This document shows, one piece after another, positions 16,141 through 25,182 of a stretch of DNA of 64,000 nucleotides. Position 1 is the stretch's first letter; the number at the start of each line of letters is the position of its first letter. The stretch spans positions 124,001 through 188,000 of the forward strand of contig NZ_JRFE01000017.1 of assembly GCF_000756305.1 (NCBI RefSeq). Reading direction: 5' to 3'. This stretch comes from Myxosarcina sp. GI1 (GTDB taxonomy: Bacteria; Cyanobacteriota; Cyanobacteriia; Cyanobacteriales; Xenococcaceae). The translations under genes were made by a program, and so were the position numbers. The notes under the pieces were generated by a model. That model was given only the letters and a program-made list of their open reading frames with translations, had not been told where the DNA came from and made no database searches.

Positions 16141-16539
16141 TTAACGGTCACAGATTATTATTACTTCGCCTTGAAACGATGGCGTAATCTGTGACTTTTC
16201 TATTTTGTGGCTAAATTCAATATGTGTAATTAAACTACTATTTTGTTCGTTTGGAAACAATCTCTTGTTTTGTTCCGTCACTGCTAATAAACAAACGAGC
16301 AAATCCAAATTATTTATTTGAGCGATCGCTATTTTTAGTAAAAATAAATTTAGATCGTAATTAGATTTTTTATTTTTAACTAAATTGATTTTTATATTTA
16401 TATCCACTTGATTCTCAAAAATAATTAAATTACCAAGTTTTTTATTTTTGTTCTTTAGCATTTTATATACGACTAAAACATAACTGAATCTTAGAACTGT
16501 AAAAACAACCAAAACTAACTTAAAATATTTGCATGGCAA
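16141..16539 (-). CDS. Doubtful hypothetical ORF
   Basis: An open frame of 132 codons, very rich in Lys, Asn, Ile and Leu as expected of AT-rich DNA. Its last 18 codons fall inside the msrB terminator hairpin. The segment after an internal Met (MLKNKNKKLGNLIIFENQVD) has a plausible strand/helix pattern, including LLKIAIAQINNLDLLVCLLA, so a real small protein is not excluded. No domain is recognised and no good ribosome binding site is seen. Confidence 0.22.
   Translation of the reverse strand: MPCKYFKLVLVVFTVLRFSYVLVVYKMLKNKNKKLGNLIIFENQVDINIKINLVKNKKSNYDLNLFLLKIAIAQINNLDLLVCLLAVTEQNKRLFPNEQNSSLITHIEFSHKIEKSQITPSFQGEVIIICDR
16147..16195 (+). terminator. msrB terminator
   Basis: GTCACAGATTA and TAATCTGTGAC form a perfect 11-bp stem, with an inner CGCC/GGCG pairing, followed by TTTT. 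It is 54 bp past the msrB stop. Confidence 0.7.
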
Positions 16540-16689
16540 TCTTTAAAAAATAGTTTTCAAAAGACAAATAACTATTTTTTAACTTTTAAAAAAATCGCTA
16601 GCTAAACTAACAACAAACTACATTTTTGACAAAAAATATAGCTTCAAAACCATAGACAAACGCAAACAAATAGTTGAGGAATAATTGAC

Positions 16690-17403
16690 ATGGCTGAGTA
16701 TATCGGAACATCTAGTAGTGAAGATTTTAGAACTTTGTTTCCTTTAAGTGCCGAAGATGACTTTATGGATGGTCGCGAAGGTGATGATATTATCGACGGC
16801 TATCTAGGTAACGATATTCTGTTAGGTTACGATGGTGATGACACCATTAATGGCGGTTCGGATCAAGATATAGTCGTCGGTGAAGAAGGAGATGACGTAC
16901 TTTTAGGATACGACGGCTATGATACTTTGCAAGGAGAAGAGGGAGACGACCTCATGTTTGGGGAAGCCCATAATGATGTTCTCTATGGCGGTCAGGACGG
17001 AGAGGATACTTTAGTAGGCGGTACGGGAGAAGATATTTTATATGGTGAAGATGACGACGATACTTTACTCGGTGGTGAAGGTGAAGATACTTTAATAGGT
17101 GGCGATGGCGACGATATCTTAGAAGGACAAGAAAATGACGATATCTTAAATGGCGGTTTAGGTGCAGATAAGTTTGTCTTTTCTACAATTTTGAATACAG
17201 GAGTCGATACTATTGAAGACTTTTACTATGAAGAAGGAGATATAGTCGAAGTTTATGCCGAAGGATTTGGCATTGGCACCTTTGAATACGATCGCTTTAA
17301 CTACGATATTGATTCGGGCGAACTCTCGTTTGACAGAGAAACCTTTGCCATTATTGAAGGCGGTGTAGACTTTTTAATTGATGAAGACCTGTATATTGTC
17401 TAA
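16690..17403 (+). CDS. RTX-type calcium-binding repeat protein
   Basis: 237 residues, extremely acidic. After a short head, residues about 25-155 consist of about a dozen RTX nonapeptides of the GGxGxDxLx type (GGEGEDTLIGGDGDDILEG is one pair), which fold as a Ca2+-binding beta-roll. The C-terminal 80 residues (GADKFVFSTILNTGVDTIED onward) form the capping module typical of RTX proteins secreted through type I systems. No enzymatic domain and no HlyB/HlyD genes are present, so it is probably a small secreted or surface Ca-binding protein using an exporter encoded elsewhere. The start is the ATG at 16690. Confidence 0.85.
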   Translation: MAEYIGTSSSEDFRTLFPLSAEDDFMDGREGDDIIDGYLGNDILLGYDGDDTINGGSDQDIVVGEEGDDVLLGYDGYDTLQGEEGDDLMFGEAHNDVLYGGQDGEDTLVGGTGEDILYGEDDDDTLLGGEGEDTLIGGDGDDILEGQENDDILNGGLGADKFVFSTILNTGVDTIEDFYYEEGDIVEVYAEGFGIGTFEYDRFNYDIDSGELSFDRETFAIIEGGVDFLIDEDLYIV

Positions 17404-17455
17404 ATTGCTTGCTGACTCTTTAAACCGTCATTAGTCATGTGTTGAAAAAAATGCC

Positions 17456-17869
17456 ATGTTAGAAATTATTTTACTAAATGCGATTGCCCCGCCTCTGTTA
17501 GGAATTGAGTCGAATCTTATCGAACATCATCAATTTGACAGCCTAATAGCTAAGGGTAAACCATACGAATCTGATTATAGTAGAGAAGCCGAGCGCGATC
17601 GCCGAAGACACGAACTCGATAATCTACAACGAGACGAACGATATTATCGCGATGGCGATCGCTACAGAAGGACGGGAGAAGAATATCGGGAAGAATGGGA
17701 AAGAGACGAGAGAAGAGAAAGACGGCAGCGTGATGATTATCGCGACTACGACCGCGAGCGAGGTTCGCGAAGTGCAGTTGAAGAATTAGAGGCAGAAAGA
17801 AATCGTTTAGACAGATTGGAAAGAAGGATCGAACAATTAGAACGTCGTATGGATTCGCAGTTTTATTAA
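17456..17869 (+). CDS. Highly charged Arg/Glu/Asp-rich protein, unknown function
   Basis: 137 residues. A short hydrophobic N terminus (MLEIILLNAIAPPLLGIE) may be a signal or anchor. Residues 38-105 are almost entirely Arg, Asp, Glu and Tyr (RERRQRDDYRDYDRERGSRS). A short coiled coil (EELEAERNRLDRLERRIEQL) closes the protein. It lies 52 bp downstream of the RTX gene on the same strand and may be cotranscribed. I recognise no family. The coding appearance is strong (no stops, HIP1 sites in frame). Confidence 0.6.
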   Translation: MLEIILLNAIAPPLLGIESNLIEHHQFDSLIAKGKPYESDYSREAERDRRRHELDNLQRDERYYRDGDRYRRTGEEYREEWERDERRERRQRDDYRDYDRERGSRSAVEELEAERNRLDRLERRIEQLERRMDSQFY

Positions 17870-17983
17870 TTTTAAGCTAATGTCAGTTGCGATCGCTGAA
17901 TATGACTGCATTAAAAAACTAATGTACCTATCCAAATCGAGCTAAATTAAACTCAGACACGATATACTAAGCAGGTTTGAGTA

Positions 17984-18595
17984 ATGGGTTTCTATTCTAA
18001 TTTTATAATTCCATACTGTATAGATTGGGCGATGTCAGATCCCGTACTTGCCGAATATCGCCAGCAGCTATTAGCGGATGTATCGGGAGAGATTTTAGAA
18101 ATTGGTTTTGGTACGGGTTTGAATTTACCTCACTATCCCGACAGAGTAGAGAAAATTACTACTGTAGATCCCAATCCTGGCATGAATAAAATATCGCGAT
18201 CGCGAATTGCCGATTCTAAGATTACTGTAGATCGTCGTGTCCTTAATGGTGAAAATTTGCCAATGGAAGATGAGAGTTTTGATACCATTGTCAGTACTTG
18301 GACTTTATGTAGCATTCCCGATGTAAATAGCGCGATCGCAGAGATTTATCGACTTTTAAAACCTGGTGGTAAGTTTTTATTTATCGAACACGGAGCGAGC
18401 AAAGATGATGGCGTTCGCGTCTGGCAAAACCGTCTGACACCGATACAAAAAGTTATTGCCGACGGTTGCCATCTCAATCGCAATATTCAAAACTTAGTAG
18501 CACAAAAGTTTTCCGAGCTAACCATAGAAGAATTCTATGCTCCAAAGTTTCCTAAAATAGTTGGATATATGTATAAAGGCGTTGCTCAAAAATAA
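17984..18595 (+). CDS. Class I SAM-dependent methyltransferase
   Basis: 203 residues of the Methyltransf_11 type. SAM-binding motif I is EILEIGFGTGLNLPHYP (about 36-52), the acidic motif II is TTVDPN, and motif III/IV lies in FDTIVSTWTLCSIPD, followed by LKPGGKFLFIEHG. The C terminus (GCHLNRNI...YAPKFPKIVGYMYKGVA) resembles METTL7/phospholipid-methyltransferase-like proteins. The substrate is unknown; lipid or small-molecule methylation is likely. The start is the ATG at 17984. Confidence 0.83.
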   Translation: MGFYSNFIIPYCIDWAMSDPVLAEYRQQLLADVSGEILEIGFGTGLNLPHYPDRVEKITTVDPNPGMNKISRSRIADSKITVDRRVLNGENLPMEDESFDTIVSTWTLCSIPDVNSAIAEIYRLLKPGGKFLFIEHGASKDDGVRVWQNRLTPIQKVIADGCHLNRNIQNLVAQKFSELTIEEFYAPKFPKIVGYMYKGVAQK

Positions 18596-18662
18596 TTTAT
18601 ATTTCTATAGGTTTTATGCACTTAAAAGGCAATTAATTACTTTACAAACTAGTAAATTACCA

Positions 18663-18881
18663 ATGACCAAACTATTAGAATAGGCAATTGCCAAAATTAA
18701 AAATTTACCTAAAGAGGAACAAGATATTATTGCAACAATTATTCTAGAAGAACTTGAAGAAGAGAGACGATGGGAAAAAACTTTTAATGATTCAGAAGAT
18801 GCACTAGCAAAGCTGGCTGCTGAGGCAATGACAGAATATCGTTCGGGACAAACTCAGGAATTAGATCCTGAAACATTATGA
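18663..18881 (+). pseudogene. Antitoxin gene broken by a nonsense codon
   Basis: From the ATG at 18663 the frame reads MTKLLE, then TAG at codon 7, then AIAKIKNLPKEEQDIIATII and on to EELEEERRWEKTF and RSGQTQELDPETL before the TGA at 18879-18881. The pattern matches a common family of cyanobacterial antitoxins (LP-EEQ, EE-RW, ELDPE-L). One base change (AAG or GAG to TAG) explains the stop. No downstream start codon would rescue the N terminus. The start of a truncated toxin overlaps its end. Confidence 0.75.
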
Positions 18882-18910
18882 AGTCGCGAACCACAAAAAA
18901 GTTTCGTTAG
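18878..18910 (+). pseudogene. Truncated start of the partner RelE-type toxin
   Basis: An ATG overlapping the antitoxin stop (ATGA) reads MKSRTTKKFR and then TAG. This is the expected opening of RelE/HigB-like toxins paired with this antitoxin type, but the rest of the gene is missing. Together with the antitoxin nonsense codon, the locus is dead. Confidence 0.6.
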
Positions 18911-18971
18911 TTTAGATCGGGCTAGTATTTCATTGCAATAAACAAGCAATTGCCTCATATTAAACCCATAT

Positions 18972-19970
18972 TTAAAACTGTCTCAAAAATCTTAAGTCGC
19001 TATTATACAAACGGCGAATATCGTCAATTTGGTGTAGCACCATTGCAAATCTTTCTACGCCAAAACCCGCCGCAAAACCAGTATATACTTCAGGGTCGTA
19101 ACCAACAGCTTTGAGTACATTGGGATCTACCATACCGCAACCCATAACCTCTAGCCATTTACCTTTCCACTGTACGTCTACTTCTGCCGAGGGTTCGGTG
19201 AAGGGGAAGTAGCTGGCGCGAAACTGCACTGGTAACTCCGAACCAAACATGCGCTGCAAAAATTCTTTGATTGTACCTTTAAGATCGGTGAATTTTAGTC
19301 CTTTATCTACCGCCAATAGTTCTACCTGATGAAATACTGCCGAGTGGGTAGCATCTACCGTATCGCGGCGATATACACGACCTGGGGCAATAATTCTAAT
19401 TGGCGGTTCGTTATTTTCCATGTAGCGAATTTGCACCGATGAGGTGTGGGTACGCAGTAAGTTACCATCTGGAAGATAGAAAGTATCCTGCATATCCCTA
19501 GCAGGGTGATCTTGAGGTGTATTGAGTGCTTCAAAGTTATAATAGTCGCTCTCTATTTGCGGTCCTGTAGCTACCGTGTAGCCCAAACCAACAAAAATAT
19601 CCAACACGCGATCGACCGTACCGTTTAAAGGATGAACTCTACCCAAAGGACGGCTTACCCCAGGCATCGTGACATCTAAAGTTTCGGCAGCAATCTTGGC
19701 AGCGACTGCTGCTTGCTGTAGTCGATCTTTTTGCCGATCGAGATTGGTTTGAACTGCCTCTTTGACCACGTTGGCTTTATTACCAACTGCTGGACGTTCT
19801 TCGGGACTTAATTTACCCATTCCTCGCAAAATTTGCGATAGTTGTCCTTTTTTGCCTAGATATTTAACTCTTAATTGTTCTAGTTCATCTAAGCTGCTAG
19901 AATCAGCGATCGCGTCGATCGCTTCAGTTTGTAAGGTTTCTAGTTGAGTCTGAATGGGTGAAGTCGTCAT
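18972..19970 (-). CDS. pheS: Phenylalanine-tRNA ligase alpha subunit
   Basis: 332 residues, typical of bacterial PheS. The N-terminal coiled-coil arm binds tRNA (about 1-90). The class II catalytic core has motif 2 around [13 protein letters not shown] and [20 protein letters not shown], and motif 3 in [20 protein letters not shown]. It charges tRNA-Phe as an alpha2beta2 enzyme with PheT, which here is encoded separately at 25183-27618, so the two are not an operon. The start is the ATG at 19970, divergent from surE. Confidence 0.95.
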   Translation of the reverse strand: MTTSPIQTQLETLQTEAIDAIADSSSLDELEQLRVKYLGKKGQLSQILRGMGKLSPEERPAVGNKANVVKEAVQTNLDRQKDRLQQAAVAAKIAAETLDVTMPGVSRPLGRVHPLNGTVDRVLDIFVGLGYTVATGPQIESDYYNFEALNTPQDHPARDMQDTFYLPDGNLLRTHTSSVQIRYMENNEPPIRIIAPGRVYRRDTVDATHSAVFHQVELLAVDKGLKFTDLKGTIKEFLQRMFGSELPVQFRASYFPFTEPSAEVDVQWKGKWLEVMGCGMVDPNVLKAVGYDPEVYTGFAAGFGVERFAMVLHQIDDIRRLYNSDLRFLRQF

Positions 19971-20095
19971 TACTAATTAGATTTACAATTTGGAGTGACT
20001 ATTATAGATAGTGGTCGATCGAGGTACACCTTAGTTTACCGAAATTACCAGACAAATATTCGATCGCTTTAAAAAATACTTTCTTACTGTTAAAC

Positions 20096-20911
20096 ATGAC
20101 TGACAGACAATCCCTCAATATTTTAATTAGTAACGATGACGGTATTTTTGCTTTGGGGGTACGGACTCTCGCCAATACCTTAGCTAAAGCGGGTTATAAG
20201 ATTACGGTTGTCTGTCCCGATCGCGAACGTTCGGCAACGGGACACGGACTGACCATCCATCAGCCAATTCGCGCTAGAGAGGTTAATTCTATTTTTGACA
20301 AAAGAGTTACTGCCTGGTCTTGTTCTGGTACTCCTGCCGATTGCGTTAAATTTGCCCTAAATGCTGTTTGTCGCGATCGCCCCAATCTGGTTTTGTCTGG
20401 CATCAATCACGGTCCCAATCTCGGTACGGATGTTTTGTATTCGGGAACGGTTTCGGCGGCGATGGAAGGAGCTTTAGAAGGTATTCCCAGTGTCGCTTTT
20501 AGTTTGGCAAGCTTTAGCGATTTTGAGTTTCAAACTGCTGCGAACGTAGCACTAAAGTTAGTCGATCGCTTAGTTGAAACTGAGTTTCCCCAACCACCCT
20601 TACTCAGCGTTAATGTTCCGCCAGTAGCAGAAACAGCCATCAAAGGAATGTTAGTTACTCGCCAGGGATTGCGCCGCTACATCGAAAAGTTTGAACAAAG
20701 ACAAGATCCTCGCGGTAAAAATTATTATTGGCTGGCAGGAGAAATTATTGAAGATTTAGAACAGCCAAACGATAATAATTTACCGTCCTATATTGTGACT
20801 GACGTACAGGCGATTGGCGATCGCTACGTTACCATTACTCCCCTGCAATATAATCTTACCAATACGGCGATCGCCAAACATCTCTACGGACAAGACTGGC
20901 TCAATCGATAA
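20096..20911 (+). CDS. surE: 5'/3'-nucleotidase SurE
   Basis: 271 residues. Metal-binding SNDDGI (D14, D15), then [15 protein letters not shown] and [20 protein letters not shown] are the SurE signatures. The enzyme dephosphorylates nucleoside 5'- and 3'-monophosphates and related substrates. The C-terminal region is of normal length. The start is the ATG at 20096, and the stop abuts the stop of the convergent FMN reductase gene with no gap. Confidence 0.94.
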   Translation: MTDRQSLNILISNDDGIFALGVRTLANTLAKAGYKITVVCPDRERSATGHGLTIHQPIRAREVNSIFDKRVTAWSCSGTPADCVKFALNAVCRDRPNLVLSGINHGPNLGTDVLYSGTVSAAMEGALEGIPSVAFSLASFSDFEFQTAANVALKLVDRLVETEFPQPPLLSVNVPPVAETAIKGMLVTRQGLRRYIEKFEQRQDPRGKNYYWLAGEIIEDLEQPNDNNLPSYIVTDVQAIGDRYVTITPLQYNLTNTAIAKHLYGQDWLNR

Positions 20912-21451
20912 TTAACCACGTAGTTTAGCCGTATTCTCTACCAAACTTTGAGCAAAACTATCGAATCTTTGGGAGAGCTTTTCGTCTTTTAGTTTTCCCT
21001 CATTGTCAAAAGCTTGCCATGCCTGTCCTACGGAGATTTGTTCTGGAATTACCCAACCGTGAACCCAGCGGATTATTATTCGCAGATCGTTTAGAGCGTT
21101 GCTGTTAGATTGTCCGCCTAAAACGCTAATGACTCCTGCAACTTTACCCGACAAATGCTCGAAGCTCATCAAATCTAAGGCATTTTTAATTACACCGCTA
21201 ACGCTACCGTGATATTCGGGTGTTGCCAAAATCAAACCGTCAGCAGCTTTTACTTTAGCTCTCATTACCTCAACATCTGGATAATCGGGATAGTCATCGC
21301 CACCATCACAAAAAGGTAATTTCATTTCCTTAAGATCGATAATTTCTGCTTCTGCACCTAAAGCTTTAATCCTGTTTGTTGCCTGTTGAAGTGCTAAAAC
21401 GCTATAAGAATTGTCTCGTAGACTCCCTGCAATGCCAACTATTTTTACCAT
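20912..21451 (-). CDS. NAD(P)H-dependent FMN reductase family protein
   Basis: 179 residues with a flavodoxin-like fold. The FMN phosphate loop is GSLRDNSYS (about 9-17) and the second FMN motif is ATPEYHGSVSGVIKNALD (about 77-94), as in chromate/quinone reductases such as ChrR and ArsH-related proteins. It most likely reduces quinones or other acceptors with two electrons using FMN. The substrate is not set by sequence. The start is the ATG at 21451. Its stop directly touches the surE stop. Confidence 0.87.
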   Translation of the reverse strand: MVKIVGIAGSLRDNSYSVLALQQATNRIKALGAEAEIIDLKEMKLPFCDGGDDYPDYPDVEVMRAKVKAADGLILATPEYHGSVSGVIKNALDLMSFEHLSGKVAGVISVLGGQSNSNALNDLRIIIRWVHGWVIPEQISVGQAWQAFDNEGKLKDEKLSQRFDSFAQSLVENTAKLRG

Positions 21452-21554
21452 GAGATTATTTGTTGTTTATACATACTCATAACGACTATGTATAAGCTAA
21501 CAAATTTTTTTGGCTATTGACAACGAACCAAAGATCGAAACAGGTGCGATTGCG

Positions 21555-22334
21555 CTAGCGTGTCGTGTAGCTGTTGTATGCTTGGTAAAAAACGTAAATC
21601 GAGAGCAAACCTAGCAAAAAATCAAAGCTGAGAGTTACAAACTTATCGGGCAATCTCGGTAAAAATCGCGAACTGAATTGTGCTCCGATTAAGCCTCCTA
21701 TACCCAGGACAATGCCTTCAAACCAGAGAATATTGCCTCGATTAGCGTGTCCGATACAGGCAGAAATAGAAGTGAGGACGATTACAGCCAAACTGGTTTG
21801 GATTGCCGATTTGATTTTTTCTCCCAACAGCACTATTTGTAGGGGAACTAAAATAACGCCGCCACCAATACCAAACAAACCAGCCAGAACACCAGAAATA
21901 CCGCCAGTAAAAATTCTCGCTAGAGCTGGATTGAGTTTGGCAGAACCATCTGTATCCCTGGTTCGGGCGATCGCCATCTTGCGTAAATTGGTTAAAAAGA
22001 TATTGAGGAGCAGAAAACAGGCAAAAGCTAATAATAAAATGTATGGCGGAATCGAACTGGCAATCCATACACCTAATTGGGCGGTAAATAAGGAAGGTAA
22101 GGCTAGTAAGATAACCTGTCGTAAATTGAGATTGCCCATGCGCCAATTTTGGAAAGTGCCTGAAATAGAAGTCATGACAATTGCCAAACTGCTGGTTGCT
22201 ACTGCCTGCACTGGAGTGTAGCCTAAAGTCTTGATAATCGGTACCAAAACCGTACCGCCACCGATACCCAGAATACCTGCCAAAAGTCCCGCAAATATTC
22301 CCAAACCAACTAAGATCGATAAATCAACGAACAT
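21555..22334 (-). CDS. Full-length TSUP family permease (TauE/SafE)
   Basis: 259 residues with about eight membrane segments in two homologous halves, each starting with the TSUP signature: GLLAGILGIGGGTVLVPIIK (about 16-35) and GGISGVLAGLFGIGGGVILV (about 143-162). It is the two-repeat form, in contrast to the half-size protein at 6104-6475. Family members export sulfite or sulfoacetate or take up organosulfur compounds; the cargo is unknown here. The start is the ATG at 22334. It is a single gene with an AT-rich leader containing a HIP1 octamer. Confidence 0.85.
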   Translation of the reverse strand: MFVDLSILVGLGIFAGLLAGILGIGGGTVLVPIIKTLGYTPVQAVATSSLAIVMTSISGTFQNWRMGNLNLRQVILLALPSLFTAQLGVWIASSIPPYILLLAFACFLLLNIFLTNLRKMAIARTRDTDGSAKLNPALARIFTGGISGVLAGLFGIGGGVILVPLQIVLLGEKIKSAIQTSLAVIVLTSISACIGHANRGNILWFEGIVLGIGGLIGAQFSSRFLPRLPDKFVTLSFDFLLGLLSIYVFYQAYNSYTTR

Positions 22335-22419
22335 AGCGATCGCATCTATAAAATAAAGCTATAAAGTAAGAGACTCAAACAAAAAACTCGATCGCCTCTC
22401 AGTCATACTATCGTCATTT

Positions 22420-22460
22420 CAATGAGCAATGAGCATTTAGCAATGTTCATTGTTCATTGT
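22420..22460. repeat. Short intergenic repeat of CATTG-type units
   Basis: CAATGAGCAATGAGC followed by CAATGTTCATTGTTCATTG forms an imperfect hairpin. The same unit family occurs at 61760-61816. It reaches into the last codons of the GH104-like gene. Confidence 0.6.
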
Positions 22461-23184
22461 TTAATTCTTCTTGCAACATATTTTGGTAGACCTGGGGCAA
22501 ATATCTACTCATAGAATTGGTTTCAATTCCGTATCCCAGACTCGTCCAGGTGAACGAAAGCAACCGCAATACTACATCAATTCTTTCCTGGCGCAATAGT
22601 TGGGGTATATCGGCATTCCAAACTCCGCGATCGCTCAACCAATCATGAACCACTAGATCTTGATATTCAGCAGCAAAGCTATAGCTTCTCCACATCCACA
22701 AACCAGAAGGCTTGGGATGATAGCGTTGGGCTTGTTTTTCCCAGGTAATATCGAGCATCTGATAGCGTCCTGCGGCAGTGCTGCAATTGCCAACATTTGG
22801 TCCTGCTACTATGGGAACGCAAATTTCGGGATGTTCGCTTAAATCTTCTACCATTCGACCGCCGTAAATAACGTTATAAGGACGAGCAACATTAGACTCA
22901 CTAGCGGTAATCGTTCGCATCAATGCCCGAATGTAGGGATCGCCTCCTTCCATAACTAGCGGTTGTGTGCCGTAAAGACTAGGAGGATAACTTTGAGGTC
23001 TTTTGAGCGATCGCGGTTGGTTAAAATATCTGTGTATCTTGGAAATCAAATGAGCAGAACCGCGCAAGTAAGATTGTAACTGGTGTAGATTCAATTGCCC
23101 TTTTAAACTAAACAACATTAAAAGCAGACAAACTAGATAAAAAATTTTGCTGTTGAAATTGATTTTCTCGCTTTTATGCTGCAT
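22447..23184 (-). CDS. Lysozyme-like transglycosylase, glycoside hydrolase family 104-like
   Basis: 245 residues from the ATG at 23184 (a TTG 12 codons earlier is also open). A hydrophobic segment near the N terminus (FYLVCLLLMLFSLKG) acts as signal or anchor. The domain (about residues 75-235) has the lambda-lysozyme pattern: IRALMRTITASESNVARPYN with the likely catalytic Glu in ASES, YGGRMVEDLSEHPEICVP, and STAAGRYQMLDITWEKQA. It should cleave peptidoglycan glycan strands. No phage genes surround it, so it is probably a chromosomal cell-wall enzyme. Confidence 0.8.
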   Translation of the reverse strand: MQHKSEKINFNSKIFYLVCLLLMLFSLKGQLNLHQLQSYLRGSAHLISKIHRYFNQPRSLKRPQSYPPSLYGTQPLVMEGGDPYIRALMRTITASESNVARPYNVIYGGRMVEDLSEHPEICVPIVAGPNVGNCSTAAGRYQMLDITWEKQAQRYHPKPSGLWMWRSYSFAAEYQDLVVHDWLSDRGVWNADIPQLLRQERIDVVLRLLSFTWTSLGYGIETNSMSRYLPQVYQNMLQEELNNEQ

Positions 23185-23410
23185 TATTGAAGACTGATTT
23201 AGGATAGGCGATCGCTCCAAAAAAAATTCTAACTGCCAGACTTACCCTGCGTACTTTAGCTTACAGCCTAAGTTTATTTGGGAGTAAAGTTCAAAAGAGC
23301 AATCAGTAGAGCTTTTTTAACTTTAGCATCTAAGCAACTACGGCAAGTTTCCGATCGACATTACTGATTTTTGTCAGAGATTTATTAACCTTTGACAAAC
23401 TAAAGTAATT

Positions 23411-23848
23411 TCAAAGTTTTTTTTCCCAAATAGCAAATAATCTCAGAACTACCCAGGTTACTGTAGCTCCAATTATTCCTAACCACAACAAACCGCAACC
23501 AATAGTAATTCCTAATACTGCTGTAACCCAAATTGCTGCTGCTGAAGTTAAGCCTTTTACTCGGTCTGGATCGCGGAGTATCGTTCCGCCACCAATAAAG
23601 CTTACGCCCGTAATTACTCCAGAAATAACTCTGCCTAAAACATCTAGATTTTGTTGTGCCGCTCCTATTTGAATTGGTACGATGACTATTAAAGCCGAAC
23701 TAAAACACACCAAAATATTAGTTCTTAATCCTGCTGGTTTGCTTTTAATTTCTCTTTCCAAACCAATCGTCGCACCGACTATAAAAGCAATACTCAACCG
23801 TAAAGTTAATTCTTGCCAGTTAAGAGGTACAAAAGAAGTTTCCGTCAA
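23411..23848 (-). CDS. MgtC/SapB family membrane protein
   Basis: 145 residues with four membrane segments. The MgtC/SapB signature is clear: IGLEREIKSKPAGLRTNILV (about 24-43), then GVITGVSFIGGGTILRDPD and GLTSAAAIWVTAVLGITIGC. Only the membrane domain is present; the soluble C-terminal domain of Salmonella MgtC is absent. The frame opens with TTG at 23848 and there is no in-frame ATG before the first helix. The role (Mg2+ limitation, ATP synthase control) is known only in other bacteria. Confidence 0.85.
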   Translation of the reverse strand: MTETSFVPLNWQELTLRLSIAFIVGATIGLEREIKSKPAGLRTNILVCFSSALIVIVPIQIGAAQQNLDVLGRVISGVITGVSFIGGGTILRDPDRVKGLTSAAAIWVTAVLGITIGCGLLWLGIIGATVTWVVLRLFAIWEKKL

Positions 23849-24096
23849 AGTAAATCATCGTTTGCTCGCTACGCTAACTTAAATTGTAAATTAACTTAAT
23901 AACTTAGAATTGTAAATTAAATTCAGTTTTAATTTTACAAAACATTAAATAAGCTTCAGTAAACTAATTGGTTTTCGTAATGTACATTTGCGAGTGTAAT
24001 TTATGTTCACTATCGAACACAGATATAAAAAAGATTGCTTTAAATTTAAGTATATTCACTAACTTGGTCTAGGCTAATCACTGCCTGAAGCTTGCA

Positions 24097-25161
24097 ATGA
24101 AAGAAAATAGTTTAGAGCAATCGATTCAGTTTGTCCATCAAGAGTTAGAAAAAATACATTACGAAAATTTAGGGCGATCGCCTGAGTTATTATCAGAGTT
24201 ACTAAGCAAATTTACTTTTTCTCTAGAAGATTTTCAGCGGCAGTTTAAGAAGTTAGCAATAGATAGAGATATAGCAGAGTGGAAGCTTCATCGTTATAAA
24301 ACAATATTTCTCAATTCTTCGGCAGCTTATGTAATTACCGATCGCTGGGGTGGTATCCAAGAAGTAAATCAAGCAGCAGCGAAGCTGCTTAAGGTTCCTC
24401 AAGTGCTTTTAGTCGGTAAACTTTTAAGCATTTTTATAGCCGAAACCGAGCGATCGCATTTTCGTAAATCGATTATCGAGCAGTTAGTTCATGGCAAGCC
24501 ATTGGAGAAAAAAAGAGTATGTTTACAGCCTTGGGAAACCGAACCAATCTCAGCTACACTATCTGTATCTATTCTTTATAGTTCGACTGGTAAAACGATC
24601 GGGTTATGCTGGCTCATTCAAGACAACAGCTACGAGCGAGAAATTGAAAGACTGAATAAAGTCTCCTGTTGCGATGTTCTAACAGGATTACTAAACTACA
24701 GTGGATTGATCGAGCGGTTCGAGCATACTCTTAAAATATATCAACGGCATCGGGAACGAACTTTTGCGTTATTATTTATCGATCTAGACGATTTTAAGCA
24801 AGTCAACGACCGTCTGGGACATTTAGCAGGTAATCAGGTACTGATTGAAGTTGCTCGTCGCCTGTGGAGTTGTCTGCGAGAGAGCGATACCATATCGCGT
24901 TTTGGTGGCGATGAATTTGTAATTCTTTTAGAAGATATTGACAGCTTAAAAAATGCCAGAGATTGTACCAGCAAAATTCAGCGATCGCTAAATCAAAAGT
25001 TAGAGCTTAACGGTCATACGATCGTACTCAAGGCTAGCATTGGCATTGTTATTTCCGATCCTAAATACCAGGATTGTCACGAATACTTGTCCGCTGCCGA
25101 TCTAGCCATGTATGAAGCCAAGGGCAAAGGAGGCTGTTGCGATCGAGTTTCTAGACGTTGA
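24097..25161 (+). CDS. PAS-GGDEF diguanylate cyclase
   Basis: 354 residues, soluble. An N-terminal helical part (about 1-65) precedes a PAS domain (about 68-178, YVITDRWGGIQEVNQAAAKL). The GGDEF domain (about 188-352) has an intact active site GGDEF at 270-274 and the RxxD inhibitory site RESD at 261-264, five residues ahead as usual. It is therefore predicted to make c-di-GMP with product feedback inhibition. There is no EAL domain. The start is the ATG at 24097. Confidence 0.9.
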   Translation: MKENSLEQSIQFVHQELEKIHYENLGRSPELLSELLSKFTFSLEDFQRQFKKLAIDRDIAEWKLHRYKTIFLNSSAAYVITDRWGGIQEVNQAAAKLLKVPQVLLVGKLLSIFIAETERSHFRKSIIEQLVHGKPLEKKRVCLQPWETEPISATLSVSILYSSTGKTIGLCWLIQDNSYEREIERLNKVSCCDVLTGLLNYSGLIERFEHTLKIYQRHRERTFALLFIDLDDFKQVNDRLGHLAGNQVLIEVARRLWSCLRESDTISRFGGDEFVILLEDIDSLKNARDCTSKIQRSLNQKLELNGHTIVLKASIGIVISDPKYQDCHEYLSAADLAMYEAKGKGGCCDRVSRR

Positions 25162-25182
25162 AAAATACAGCATTTTTTTATG

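Noticed and set aside
16141-16539. Confident novel gene on the minus strand after msrB
   Set aside because: Its 3' end lies within the msrB terminator hairpin and its composition reflects AT-rich DNA; kept only as a low-confidence entry.
22447-23184. Prophage lysis gene
   Set aside because: The lysozyme-like gene has no holin, tail or integrase genes around it and carries its own signal or anchor segment.
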